NCBI GenBank assembly: GCA_016933025.1 | Contig: JAFGBT010000009.1 | Span: 1 to 64,000 of the forward strand | Source: Spirochaetota bacterium | GTDB taxonomy: Bacteria > Spirochaetota > UBA4802 > UBA5550 | Direction: 5' to 3' | Length of the DNA stretch: 64,000 nucleotides | Shown: positions 32,312-40,976 of the stretch, piece after piece | How the letters are laid out: each line of letters starts with the position of its first letter | How positions within the stretch are numbered: position 1 is the first letter of the stretch | Translations under genes and position numbers: made by a program | Notes under the pieces: generated by a model | The model's input: only the letters and a program-made list of their open reading frames with translations | What the model was told of the DNA's origin: nothing | Databases searched by the model: none

Positions 32312-33059
32312 TGTCCCCGTCCTCGATTTTCTGGAGCGCGGCCAGCGCGGCGTTCATCTCGGCTTTGCGCTTGCTCGGCCCCTCCCCGGTCACGATCTCC
32401 CTGCCGTTTATGATCAGCCGTACGGTGAATTCCTTCATGTGGTCCGGTCCTTTTTCGCTGATGACCTCGTACACCGGCCGGTCTTTGTATTTCTTCTGGA
32501 CGTATTCCTGCAGGGTCGTCTTGGGATCGCGCATAAATGAGAGATCGTCCGCGCTATCGACCTCATCGCGCATCAGGCCGATGATAAATGTGCGGCACAC
32601 CTTCAGCCCGGAATCCAGGAAAAGTGCGCCAATCACCGCCTCCAGGGTATTTGCCAGGATCGAGGGCCGCTCTCGCCCCCCGCTGTGCTCCTCGCCCCTC
32701 CCCATGAGGATGTAATCGCCCAGCTTCAATTTCCGCGCGATTCTCGCCAGGGTGGTCTCGGAAACAACGGCGGACTTGATTTTGGCCAGCTGGCCCTCGC
32801 GATACCCCTCGAAGTGCCTGAAGAGGTATTCGTTTATCACGAGGGCGAGAACCGAATCGCCGAGATATTCCAGGCGCTCGTTGTCCTGTATGTCCCGCCC
32901 GGACTCGTTTACAAATGAGCTGTGCGTGACAGCGCGATTGAGGAGGCTCTTGTTTTTGAATTTTACACGGATGGATTTCTGGAGACGTTCAAGCTGCTTT
33001 TCTCTGATTTTCTTCTGTTTCCGGCGATCATTGTTGTTTCGGTTATTATCCTGTGCCAT
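32301..33059 (-). CDS. rnc: Ribonuclease III
   Basis: A 252-residue RNase III: the catalytic domain (residues about 25-150) carries NERLEYLGDSVL, with Glu and Asp metal ligands, and ANTLEAVIGALFLD with the second Glu; the C-terminal double-stranded-RNA-binding domain ends near the terminus (TGEGPSKRKAEMNAALAAL). It processes rRNA and mRNA duplexes. It is located right after acpP, a common bacterial gene order. Confidence 0.95.
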   Translation of the reverse strand: MAQDNNRNNNDRRKQKKIREKQLERLQKSIRVKFKNKSLLNRAVTHSSFVNESGRDIQDNERLEYLGDSVLALVINEYLFRHFEGYREGQLAKIKSAVVSETTLARIARKLKLGDYILMGRGEEHSGGRERPSILANTLEAVIGALFLDSGLKVCRTFIIGLMRDEVDSADDLSFMRDPKTTLQEYVQKKYKDRPVYEVISEKGPDHMKEFTVRLIINGREIVTGEGPSKRKAEMNAALAALQKIEDGDIDI

Positions 33060-33091
33060 GCAATTCCAGTGATCCCGCGCGGCGGAACGAA

Positions 33092-33334
33092 TTACCGGTT
33101 TCCGACAATTGATTCCATGTACCTGACGACGTCATCAACCTTGCGAAAACCTTCGGCATCCTTTTCCGGGATGTCAGTCTTGAATTCCGCCTCAAATGCC
33201 ATCACCAGTTCGACGGCATCGATCGAGTCGGCGCCGAGGTCGTCGATAAAATGGGCGTCCCGGGTGATCTGCTCTTCATCGAGATGAAGCTGCTTCATTA
33301 TGATTTTTTGAACCCGCTCGAAAACGGTCGCCAT
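33092..33334 (-). CDS. acpP: Acyl carrier protein
   Basis: An 80-residue acyl carrier protein. The phosphopantetheine Ser sits in FIDDLGADSIDAVELVMAFE, with Ile in place of the usual Leu after the Ser. It carries fatty acyl chains in type II synthesis. It has GGAGG before the ATG and a strong promoter upstream at 33391-33418. Confidence 0.95.
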   Translation of the reverse strand: MATVFERVQKIIMKQLHLDEEQITRDAHFIDDLGADSIDAVELVMAFEAEFKTDIPEKDAEGFRKVDDVVRYMESIVGNR

Positions 33335-33390
33335 GATCTTCCTCCAGGAACGACGAAAACCGGCATGGAAAAGCGCCTGCCACCATGCTA

Positions 33391-33418
33391 TTTATATGAG
33401 GCAATAAAACATTGTCAA
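33391..33418 (-). promoter_or_regulatory. Sigma70 promoter of acpP
   Basis: On the minus strand TTGACA (complement of 33413-33418) and TATAAA (complement of 33391-33396) are spaced by 16 bp, upstream of acpP. This is one of the best promoters in the window and probably drives acpP-rnc-nudix-aroB-STAS. Confidence 0.75.
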
Positions 33419-33428
33419 GAGAAAATAC

Positions 33429-33458
33429 AAAAAAGGGACGCCGTCAGGGCGTCCCTTT
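33429..33458 (-). terminator. Terminator after rpmF
   Basis: AAAGGGACGCC and GGCGTCCCTTT make an 11-bp stem with a 5-nt loop, followed on the minus strand by a six-base U-run (complement of 33429-33434). It separates rpmF from acpP. Confidence 0.9.
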
Positions 33459-33481
33459 CTGAACATCGGCATGCGTGATTG

Positions 33482-33673
33482 CTATTCCTTGATCTTGACC
33501 TTCTTCTCGACGATCACTTCGCCTTTGTACGATCCGCACTCCGGGCATACCCTGTGAGGAAGCACGTAGGCGCCGCACCGCGGGCAGGGGCGGAGATTGG
33601 GTATTCCGATAGCGTGATGAGATCTTCTCATCCTCGACTTTGACTTTGATTTTCTTCTCTTTGGTAATGCCAC
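33482..33673 (-). CDS. rpmF: 50S ribosomal protein L32
   Basis: A 63-residue L32 with the basic N-terminus [19 protein letters not shown] and two zinc-ribbon Cys pairs: CPRCG and CPECG. The start codon is GTG with GGAG about 7 nt upstream. The usual rpmF-plsX order is absent; acpP follows beyond a terminator. Confidence 0.93.
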   Translation of the reverse strand: MALPKRRKSKSKSRMRRSHHAIGIPNLRPCPRCGAYVLPHRVCPECGSYKGEVIVEKKVKIKE

Positions 33674-33724
33674 GGTAAAACTCCATCAAGTATCATTCGT
33701 TGCCGGCGGTCATCGTCCGTCAGT

Positions 33725-33748
33725 GGAGGCGCGGCCGACCGCGCCTCC
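33725..33748 (-). promoter_or_regulatory. Hairpin in the rpmF leader
   Basis: GGAGGCGCGG (33725-33734) and CCGCGCCTCC (33739-33748) form a perfect 10-bp stem with a 4-nt loop, between the TPR gene stop and rpmF. No U-run follows, so this is more likely a leader structure or an mRNA boundary than a plain terminator. A TTGACA on the minus strand (complement of 33788-33793) lies upstream, so rpmF may have its own promoter. Confidence 0.5.
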
Positions 33749-33840
33749 CGCACAGTCTCAGGGATTCTCAATAGGATACGGAAATCCTGTCAAGATATTT
33801 TTTTTATTAAAAACGACTTTGCCGTCCGCCGGCGACCCCG

Positions 33841-34563
33841 CTACTGGGGGCCAAGCACAAAAAGGCGTTTTTTCGCCAACTGGACGTACGCTGATTCTGG
33901 GAATGCCGATATAACCCTGTTATAGTACTTCCTGGCCTCTATCCGGTCATTCAATTCTGCACAGACGCGTGCGTAATTATAAAATATCTGGTCCGCCAGA
34001 ATGCTCTCGGAATACCGGTCCTCGAGTCGCCGGTAAAGTTCCCTGGCCCCTTCGAGGTTATTCGACTCCTCCATGGCCACCGCGGCCTTCAGCAGGGCAA
34101 TGGGAGCAAATTCGGATCTCGGCTCTCTGTCAGCGAACGAGACAAGATACTTTTCTGCCTCCTGGTACTCTTTTCGTTTAAAATATATGTTTCCCAGCGT
34201 GTAATGTGCCATGGAACGGGTAAAACCGAAATGGGTCGAATCGATGAATTCTTTCAGGTCCTTGATGGTCTCGTTTTCAATTTTTGCCGAGTCCTCTTCC
34301 TTTTCGTCCTTCTCTTTTTTCTCATAATCCCGCATGATTATCTCATAGCGCCGCTCGTTGCGGGAATTTACGCCGCCAACGAGGACGATGACCACTATGA
34401 CGACAACGACGGCGGCCAGCAGCCCCGCTGCGGCGTAGATGGCGATCATCCGGTTTTTCCTGAGATATTCCTTTACGTTCATCAGGAACTTCTCGATGAC
34501 GTTCCTCTCAATCTCGATTCTCCCGGTCTCCCTCGCGGGGCGTTTGCGCGGTTTGCGTGGCAT
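33841..34563 (-). CDS. Single-span TPR protein
   Basis: A 240-residue protein. A basic N-terminus precedes one transmembrane helix at residues about 41-63 (MIAIYAAAGLLAAVVVVIVVIVLV). The rest is periplasmic: a charged helix, then TPR-like pairs (TLGNIYFKRKEYQEAEKYLVSFADREPRSEFAPIALLKAAVA). It resembles YfgM-type proteins that assist translocation-linked folding, but identity cannot be asserted. It starts 3 bp after the rpsA stop and is probably in the rpsA transcript. Confidence 0.7.
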   Translation of the reverse strand: MPRKPRKRPARETGRIEIERNVIEKFLMNVKEYLRKNRMIAIYAAAGLLAAVVVVIVVIVLVGGVNSRNERRYEIIMRDYEKKEKDEKEEDSAKIENETIKDLKEFIDSTHFGFTRSMAHYTLGNIYFKRKEYQEAEKYLVSFADREPRSEFAPIALLKAAVAMEESNNLEGARELYRRLEDRYSESILADQIFYNYARVCAELNDRIEARKYYNRVISAFPESAYVQLAKKRLFVLGPQ

Positions 34564-34566
34564 TGG

Positions 34567-36234
34567 CTATTTGTTCTCCAGGTTTATGTTCACTATATCG
34601 CCGAGGGTCACGGTCTTGGGCCTCGTTCCCCTCATGACTTTTTCCAGCTCCTCTTTCTCGGTCGCCGACTCGTAGCTCTTGATACTGAGGGAAAGCCTCT
34701 TCTTTGCGACATCCACGTCGAGGACCACGGCACCCACCCGGTCGCCGACCTTGTAGTGCTCTTCCAGGTTCTCTATCCTCCGCCGGGAGACTTCGGAAAT
34801 GTGCACCAGCCCCTCGATATCGTCATCCAGCTTCACGAAAAGGCCGAACGGCGTGATACCCGAAACCACCCCTTCGACGCGGGCGCGCGGGCGGTATTTT
34901 TCCCTGATAAGCTCCCATGGCGACCGGCTGAGCTGCTTGATACCGAGAGAAATCCTCATATCGCTCCTGTTCACCTCAAGGACCTTGAATTCAACTTCGT
35001 CTCCCGCCTTGTATTCGTTAGGGACGCTCTTCAGGTCGTCCCAGCTGATATCGGATATATGCGCAAGGCCGTCTATCTCGTCGGTGAGCTCGACGAACAT
35101 CCCGAACTTCACAATCTTCTTGATGTTCTTCCGGTGGACCGAACCGACCGGGAACTGCTCTTCTATTGTGTCCCAGGGGTTGGGCCTGAGCTGTTTGTAC
35201 CCGAGTGAAAGCTTGCGCTCCTCCTGGTTAATGCCGAGCACGAGGAACTCACACGTGTCCCCTTTCTTTAAAATGTCCTTTGCGCTCACGCCGCTCTTGT
35301 TCCATGTCAACTCGGAATTCGAAACAAAGCCCTCAACGGCGTCATCGATCTCGACAAATGCGCCGTGAACGGCCAGCGTCACGACCCGCCCGGTCACCCG
35401 ATCGCCTTCATGATACCGCTCGTGTACGCTGAGCCAGGGATCGGGCGCCAGCTGCTTGAGGCCGAGTGATATTCTCCTGTCCTTCCGGTTTATATCGAGT
35501 ATCACGAAATCCTGCTCGATCCCGAGCTTGAGGATTTTCCGTTGCTTAAAGACTTTTTTCCAGGACATGTCATTCCGGTGCAAAAGCGCGTCAAGCCCCT
35601 CGACACGGACGAATATCCCGAATTCAACATACTTGACGCCGACGCCCTGTACGATGTCGCCGGGCTTGTACTTCGAGGTGAAGCTGTCCCACCGCGCCTC
35701 GATCTCCTCATCGAGAAATTCCTTGCGGGAGAGCACGATCGACCTTTTTTTTCTGTCGATGCTTTTTATCTTGAAGCTGAATTGCTCTTCCGATTCGTTC
35801 TTGCTCTTCAGATCGCCGGTAAGGGAGAACGGGAGGAATGCGGTGATGCCGTCACAGTCGATCAGCTTCCCCTTATTAATGGAGTTCTTGATGGTACCGG
35901 TGATGGTCCTGTTGCCCTCCTCGTACCAGTCCATGAATTTTTTCCACTGCAGTTCTGAGATCGCCGATTTGGTGGAAAACTGGTGCATGCCGTCAATCAG
36001 CCTGTTGTTCTGCATCACCACCGGTATAGTATTCCCGATTTCCGGCTGGGTCTCGAACTCGTGTATCGGTATGCGTCCATCGGTCTTGGTGCCGACATTC
36101 ACATAGACGTATTCGCTGTCGATGGTCACTATCTCGCCCTGTATGATTGTACCCGGCAATACCTCTTCCGCCGTCGAATCCGCAACATGTTCCATGTCGA
36201 TATTTTCACTTATTTCATGGCCGACATTCTCCAT
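34567..36234 (-). CDS. rpsA: 30S ribosomal protein S1
   Basis: A 555-residue S1 with six S1 (OB-fold) repeats, roughly residues 28-95, 113-180, 198-266, 283-352, 370-440 and 456-525. Each of the last four has the typical FGxFVxL...GLVHxS ending; the first two are the diverged ribosome-binding ones. It unfolds mRNA on the 30S subunit. It follows cmk by 55 bp and shows good Shine-Dalgarno spacing. Confidence 0.92.
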   Translation of the reverse strand: MENVGHEISENIDMEHVADSTAEEVLPGTIIQGEIVTIDSEYVYVNVGTKTDGRIPIHEFETQPEIGNTIPVVMQNNRLIDGMHQFSTKSAISELQWKKFMDWYEEGNRTITGTIKNSINKGKLIDCDGITAFLPFSLTGDLKSKNESEEQFSFKIKSIDRKKRSIVLSRKEFLDEEIEARWDSFTSKYKPGDIVQGVGVKYVEFGIFVRVEGLDALLHRNDMSWKKVFKQRKILKLGIEQDFVILDINRKDRRISLGLKQLAPDPWLSVHERYHEGDRVTGRVVTLAVHGAFVEIDDAVEGFVSNSELTWNKSGVSAKDILKKGDTCEFLVLGINQEERKLSLGYKQLRPNPWDTIEEQFPVGSVHRKNIKKIVKFGMFVELTDEIDGLAHISDISWDDLKSVPNEYKAGDEVEFKVLEVNRSDMRISLGIKQLSRSPWELIREKYRPRARVEGVVSGITPFGLFVKLDDDIEGLVHISEVSRRRIENLEEHYKVGDRVGAVVLDVDVAKKRLSLSIKSYESATEKEELEKVMRGTRPKTVTLGDIVNINLENK

Positions 36235-36289
36235 ACTGTTCCATCCCGGTTTACGCTGACCGGCGGCCGTTTCGACGGTGCCCGCCGGT

Positions 36290-36961
36290 CTATCGAATTT
36301 TTACAACCAGTCCCTTGATCCGCTCAATGACCTGTTCCATATTCATGTGCGACGTGTCGATATACACGGCGTCATCCGCTCGCACCAGCGCGCCGAACGG
36401 CCGACGCTTATCCTGCTCGTCACGCTGTATAATCTGTTTTTTGATAAGATTTTCGTCAACATTTTTTCCCAATTCCTTGTACTCTTTAACCCTCCGTTCG
36501 GTACGCACGGCCGGCGATGCGTCAAGGTAAATTTTCAAATCGGCGTCCGGGAACACGACCGAGCCGATATCCCGCCCATCCATTATCAGAGACTTCACCC
36601 CCGCCCACTTTCTGAGGAGGCCATTGACAAAGTTCCTCACATCGCGGTTGTCCGATATTATGCCTATGTTTCTGGCTATGAGCTCGTCCCTGATCAGGAC
36701 GGTAACGTCCGTTCCATCGACGGATGTCAGAGAGACCCCGTCCGGGGTGAATCGCTGGGTTATATCGAGGCGCCCGATATCGTCCGTAAACGAAAAATCC
36801 TGTGTCACGGAACCGTCGCGCTGTAGCACATGCCAGGTTATGGAACGGTAGATGGCGCCGGAATCGATGTACGTCAGCCCCAGGTCGACGGCGACCCGAC
36901 GCGATACGCTGCTCTTGCCCGATCCGGCAGGGCCGTCGACGGCCACCACGATCTTTCTCAT
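36290..36961 (-). CDS. cmk: Cytidylate kinase
   Basis: A 223-residue CMP kinase: the P-loop GPAGSGKSSVSR is at the N-terminus, the middle has MDGRDIGSVVFPDADLKIYLDASPAVR, and the LID-type end is RDEQDKRRPFGALVRADDAVYIDTS. It converts CMP/dCMP to the diphosphate. The ATG overlaps the tyrA stop as ATGA, a sign of coupled translation. cmk next to rpsA is a common order. Confidence 0.93.
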   Translation of the reverse strand: MRKIVVAVDGPAGSGKSSVSRRVAVDLGLTYIDSGAIYRSITWHVLQRDGSVTQDFSFTDDIGRLDITQRFTPDGVSLTSVDGTDVTVLIRDELIARNIGIISDNRDVRNFVNGLLRKWAGVKSLIMDGRDIGSVVFPDADLKIYLDASPAVRTERRVKEYKELGKNVDENLIKKQIIQRDEQDKRRPFGALVRADDAVYIDTSHMNMEQVIERIKGLVVKIR

Positions 36962-37830
36962 TTCAGGCCGTCCCGGATCACCTTCGCCCTGGCGAGATAC
37001 GTATGAACGTCAGACTCGCCTCCTTCCGAACCCGCGATAGTTCTCCTGAGGAGCGCGAGCTCCTGAATCATGTGATCGAGGGCGGCGATGATATGCTCCC
37101 TGTTCAGGGCGGCGATGTCCCGCCACATGTCCGGCGACCCGGATGAGATCCGGGTGACATCGAGAAAACCCCGGCCTATGAAGGGGGCCATTTCTGCCGC
37201 CGGCAGGAGGGTGCTCCGAAAATTGTCGAACACCCGCACCATCGCGCTCGCGGCCATGTGCGGCATGTGGCTGGTGTATGCGGCGATGATGTCGTGCTCG
37301 TCCGGCGTCACGACAAACGTTGTCGCGCCAAGCCTCTCCCACAGCTCTCTCACGCGACGAATATCGACCTCACTGTTGCCGCCGTGGGGGGTGATGATGA
37401 CGAACGCGCCGTTGAAGAGGTCGTGCCTGCTGTGCTGAAACCCCATTTTTTCGGAACCGGCCATGGGATGGCATCCGATGAAGCGTCCTGCCCGCTCCAG
37501 CCCGGCGACCGAACGCACGACCTTCTCCTTGACGCTGCCGACATCAATGACAATCGCCGACGGGCCGAGGTCCTCGCTTTCAAGGATTCTTTTGATGATA
37601 TCGATGGAAGAGTCTACCGGCGTCGCGACCACCGCCAGGTCGACGCCGGCGAGAGATGCGCGGCTCATGACATCGACCGAATCCACAATGCCCTCGTCTA
37701 ACGCGGGCTTGAGTCGTCCGGCATCCCGGCCGTACGCGGCGATAGAGACGCCGAGATCAGCTCTCCTGATGCCCCTGCAGATTGATCCGCCAAGCAGGCC
37801 GGGGCCGAATACCGCGATTTTTTTAAACAT
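36958..37830 (-). CDS. tyrA: Prephenate dehydrogenase
   Basis: A 290-residue prephenate/arogenate dehydrogenase: Rossmann start IAVFGPGLLGGSICRGIR, the cofactor-site VVATPVDSSIDIIK, the catalytic His region IGCHPMAGSEKMG and the SHMPHMAASAM helix. It makes 4-hydroxyphenylpyruvate for tyrosine synthesis. There is no ACT domain. It follows pheA by 37 bp. Confidence 0.9.
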   Translation of the reverse strand: MFKKIAVFGPGLLGGSICRGIRRADLGVSIAAYGRDAGRLKPALDEGIVDSVDVMSRASLAGVDLAVVATPVDSSIDIIKRILESEDLGPSAIVIDVGSVKEKVVRSVAGLERAGRFIGCHPMAGSEKMGFQHSRHDLFNGAFVIITPHGGNSEVDIRRVRELWERLGATTFVVTPDEHDIIAAYTSHMPHMAASAMVRVFDNFRSTLLPAAEMAPFIGRGFLDVTRISSGSPDMWRDIAALNREHIIAALDHMIQELALLRRTIAGSEGGESDVHTYLARAKVIRDGLK

Positions 37831-37867
37831 GGCGTTCCAATGCCGGTATCTCTCCGGGCGGGATAAA

Positions 37868-38917
37868 TCAGCTCCCGGCCGGGTACGAACCGAGTATTTT
37901 CAAAAAAATTGTCTCGCGCTTGACCGCGCCGAGCGCCTTCCTGACGGCCGCGTCTTCGAGGTGCCCGAGCAAATCGATGAAAAAGTTATACTCCCACATC
38001 TTTTTCTTGTCCGGCCTCGACTCAATCCTGGTCATGTTGATGCCGGCGTCGCTGAAGGGCTTCAGGAGCTTCATGAGTGCGCCCGGCCTGTCCTTAACCG
38101 CGCAGACGATCGACGTCTTGTCTTTACCGGTCGGCCGGGCAGCCTCGTTCCCGACCAGGAAGAACCGGGTGAAATTCTGGCGGGAATCCTCGATCATGGT
38201 CGCAAGCGTGTTCAGGCTGTAGATTTCAGCCGCAAGCCCTGATGATATCGCCGCCGTCCCCTCCTCCCGCGAGGCGATTTCGGCCGCCCGGGAGGTCGAC
38301 TCAACAGTGACAATCTCGGCATGAGGAATATTCGCCCTGAGCCATCCCTTGCACTGCCCCAGGGTCTGGGGGTGCGTGAATATTTTCTTTATTGAAGCCA
38401 TATCGGCGCCGCGCGACAGAAGGCTGTAGGTGATCCTGATATACCGCTCGGACATGATGACCAGGCTTGTCTCCATTAGTTCGTCAAGGGTAAAGGTCAC
38501 CGAACCCTCGGTGCTGTTCTCTATCGGCACGACACCAAACCTGGCCGCGCCGGCCTCGACCTGCTGAAAGACGTCCTGGATCGTCCTTTGAGGAAGGAGC
38601 CTGATAGCTTCGCCGAAAAACTCCCTGACCGCTATGGCGGTAAACGTCCCCTCCGGCCCCAGAAACGCAACCGCTATAGGCGCCGCGGCTGCGGTTGACG
38701 CCGTCAGGATATCGATGTAGATTTTTTTTATGATGTCGTGCGGGAGCGGACCGACGTTCATTTCTTCGATCATCGAAAAGAGCCTGCTCCTCTCGGCGGC
38801 GGAGAATACATTACCGTCCTTTTCGGCCTTCAGGTCTTTAATGCAGAGTTCGGCCCGCCGGGAGAGGAGCCCGATGATGTCCCGGTCAAGCCGTTCGATG
38901 TCTTCCTTATTCGCCAT
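37868..38917 (-). CDS. pheA: Bifunctional chorismate mutase/prephenate dehydratase
   Basis: A 349-residue fusion. Residues 1-85 are an AroQ-type chorismate mutase helix bundle (MANKEDIERLDRDIIGLLSRRAELC), residues about 90-270 the prephenate dehydratase (VAFLGPEGTFTAIAVREFF, VPIENSTEGSVTFTLDELM) and the end an ACT regulatory domain (SIVCAVKDRPGALMKLLKPFSDAGINMTRIESRP) that would bind phenylalanine. A longer frame reaches 39010 but MANKED at 38917 is the natural start and overlaps the scpB stop by 11 bp. Confidence 0.92.
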   Translation of the reverse strand: MANKEDIERLDRDIIGLLSRRAELCIKDLKAEKDGNVFSAAERSRLFSMIEEMNVGPLPHDIIKKIYIDILTASTAAAAPIAVAFLGPEGTFTAIAVREFFGEAIRLLPQRTIQDVFQQVEAGAARFGVVPIENSTEGSVTFTLDELMETSLVIMSERYIRITYSLLSRGADMASIKKIFTHPQTLGQCKGWLRANIPHAEIVTVESTSRAAEIASREEGTAAISSGLAAEIYSLNTLATMIEDSRQNFTRFFLVGNEAARPTGKDKTSIVCAVKDRPGALMKLLKPFSDAGINMTRIESRPDKKKMWEYNFFIDLLGHLEDAAVRKALGAVKRETIFLKILGSYPAGS

Positions 38918-39524
38918 GCTCGTCGTCCCAGTTGAGAGAAAATTCCTTGATCTCGGAAAGCTTCGGGAGATCGGAAAGCCTGTTGAGCCCGAAATAGCGT
39001 AAAAATTCATTCGTCGTGCCGTACGATAGAGGCCGGCCCGGCAGCTCCTTCCTCCCGACGGGCTTGACCATGTTCCGCTCGATCAGCTTCACCACCATCG
39101 CCCGCGAGGAGACCCCCCTCAGCTCTTCGATCTCGGCGAGCACGATCGGCTGCCGGTACGCTATTATCGCGAGCGTCTCGAGCATGCTCTTTGACAGGCC
39201 TTCGCGCTTCCTTACGCCGATCACCCGCCTGATCTGGTCCGCATACTGCGGGCTTGTCACGAACTGAAACCCCCGGGCTATTTCCTGTATCCGAATTCCG
39301 CCGTCCCGGTCATCGTATTCGTCGACCAGCGAATCGAGCACGATCTTCGCCTGGGTCGGATCGATTGAAAAATTCTGCACAAAAAACGAAAGGGGCACCG
39401 GCTCGTTGCTCAGAAAGAGGACCGCCTCAAACAGGCCCTTTATCGACTCGTCGTCCTTCCGGCCCTCTTCCGGCTCCGCTTCCGGTCCGTTCGTCTTGAC
39501 AACGTCGTCTTTAATGGTCGCCAT
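38907..39524 (-). CDS. scpB: Segregation and condensation protein B
   Basis: A 205-residue ScpB with two winged-helix domains: the N-terminal domain (LFEAVLFLSNEPVPLSFFVQ) and RPLSYGTTNEFLRYFGLNRLSDLP, the typical end. With ScpA it bridges Smc for chromosome condensation. It follows scpA by about 48 bp. Confidence 0.93.
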   Translation of the reverse strand: MATIKDDVVKTNGPEAEPEEGRKDDESIKGLFEAVLFLSNEPVPLSFFVQNFSIDPTQAKIVLDSLVDEYDDRDGGIRIQEIARGFQFVTSPQYADQIRRVIGVRKREGLSKSMLETLAIIAYRQPIVLAEIEELRGVSSRAMVVKLIERNMVKPVGRKELPGRPLSYGTTNEFLRYFGLNRLSDLPKLSEIKEFSLNWDDEHGE

Positions 39525-39572
39525 AATACCTGAGCAGCCTCACCCGTTATATACCTCTTCACCGGAACAGCG

Positions 39573-40337
39573 TCACTGCGCCGGCACGTATTTCACTATC
39601 CGTATGGTCCCGAAAATTTTATGCTGTAAAACGCGTAAAAACCTCGTCCTCGCGAGCTCGAGTACCGCCATGAAGGTCACCACTATCTCCATCCGCGAGG
39701 GACGGGCCGGGAATATCTCCTGGAAATGCATCACATCCCGGTCCGCGAGAATGCCTTTGATGTGCTCAATCCTGTCGCTCACCAGGATCTCGTCAAACAC
39801 AATTTCCTTCTCGTCGATGTCCTTCCGCGCTTCCATAACTCCCGCAAAGGCCTTCAACAGGTCGAAGAGCGAGACCTCGCCGAAATCATCGATCTCGATG
39901 ATATCGTCCAGCTTGTTTTCCCGGGGGTACTTCTCGGAATTTGCCTCGAACTCCTCCATCAGCCGCCGTGAGGCGTTCTGAAACATCTTGAACTCGAGGA
40001 GTTTCTGAACCAGCTCGGGGGGCAGCGGAGGGACGAAGTATTCGTCCTCGATCTGTCCGGCCGGGAGCAGCGCGCAGCTCTTATAGAACAGGAGTTCCGA
40101 CGCCATCCGTATGAAATCGGTCGCGACACGAACGTTGAGCCGTTCCATCAGCTTCAGATACGCCAGGTACTGCTCGGTTATATGGGAGATGGTGATTTCG
40201 ACGACGTCTATCTTCGCCTTTTTTATCAGTTCCCACAGGAGATCGAGCGGCCCGTCAAAATTGTCGATGTGAAGTATGGGCGTCTGTTCTGCGGCTTCAC
40301 CGGCGGCACCATCGGTTTTTTCTTCTTGTTCGCTCAT
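39573..40337 (-). CDS. scpA: Segregation and condensation protein A
   Basis: A 254-residue ScpA (kleisin). The N-terminal FDGPLDLLWELIKKAKIDVVEI and ISHITEQYLAYL are diagnostic, with a typical ASELLFYKSCALLPAG segment and C-terminal winged-helix end. The ATG is only 2 nt after AAGG and 26 nt after the hairpin that ends the cheY transcript. Confidence 0.92.
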   Translation of the reverse strand: MSEQEEKTDGAAGEAAEQTPILHIDNFDGPLDLLWELIKKAKIDVVEITISHITEQYLAYLKLMERLNVRVATDFIRMASELLFYKSCALLPAGQIEDEYFVPPLPPELVQKLLEFKMFQNASRRLMEEFEANSEKYPRENKLDDIIEIDDFGEVSLFDLLKAFAGVMEARKDIDEKEIVFDEILVSDRIEHIKGILADRDVMHFQEIFPARPSRMEIVVTFMAVLELARTRFLRVLQHKIFGTIRIVKYVPAQ

Positions 40338-40354
40338 AACCTTGCGTGATGGGT

Positions 40355-40379
40355 AAAAAATACCCCTCTATTCGAGGGG
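40355..40379 (-). terminator. Terminator after cheY, just before scpA
   Basis: CCCCTC (40363-40368) and GAGGGG (40374-40379) form a 6-bp stem with a 5-nt loop, preceded by T's and followed on the minus strand by a U-run (complement of 40355-40360). It should end the cheY transcript, yet scpA starts only 18 bp further on. Confidence 0.75.
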
Positions 40380-40423
40380 CATTTTTTTATATAATCGGTG
40401 TAAAATATGTCAATCAGTTTATT

Positions 40424-40783
40424 TCAAGCGAGCGCTTTCGCGGCGGCTTTCTGCAACCTCTCGGGCGGAAACGGCTTGACGACAAAGTCCCTCACCCCCA
40501 GTTTTATGGCTCTGGTAAGAAGGTTCTCCTGCCCCAGGGCAGTGACCATGATAATCCTGGCGTTCGGGTCAGTATGGAGTATTTCCTCGGCGGCCTCGAT
40601 CCCGTCCTTTTCGCGCATCGTGATGTCCATGGTCACGAGATCCGGCTTGAGTCTTTTGTATAATTCAATCGCCTCGTTCCCGTTTTCCGCCTCGGCGATT
40701 ATTTCATGACCTGCCGGAACTAACGCATCCTTTACGAGAGTTCTCATGAATTTCGCATCATCAACAATTAAAATGGTCGCCAT
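40424..40783 (-). CDS. cheY: CheY-type response regulator
   Basis: A 119-residue single receiver domain: ILIVDDAKFMRTLV at the N-terminus with the acidic pair, the phospho-Asp in LVTMDITM (position about 54), MVTALGQ with the Thr switch and VKPFPPERL with the conserved Lys. It matches chemotaxis CheY proteins. It is a single gene with its own terminator. Confidence 0.88.
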   Translation of the reverse strand: MATILIVDDAKFMRTLVKDALVPAGHEIIAEAENGNEAIELYKRLKPDLVTMDITMREKDGIEAAEEILHTDPNARIIMVTALGQENLLTRAIKLGVRDFVVKPFPPERLQKAAAKALA

Positions 40784-40976
40784 GCACCTACTCCATTTAC
40801 TGTTTCGTCATATGTGCAGAAAACATTTATCGTAATATACAAATTTTTAGAGTTTTTTAAAATTTCACTAATTATTGTAATGTAGTATATGGCCCGCGAT
40901 ATTCGAAAAATCAATCAAAAAATTAATGATTAACCTTGTTCCCGCGACAGATATATGGTCATAATATAGTATTGTG
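40784..40976. other. AT-rich promoter region between cheB and cheY
   Basis: About 190 bp of AT-rich DNA. It contains the cheY Shine-Dalgarno sequence GGAGTAGG near the ATG, but no convincing promoter pair was found by eye. No gene was seen. Confidence 0.4.

Noticed and set aside
33444..33689. Longer frame overlapping rpmF
   Set aside because: It is in another frame from L32; the L32 zinc motifs CPRCG and CPECG are in the 33482-33673 frame.
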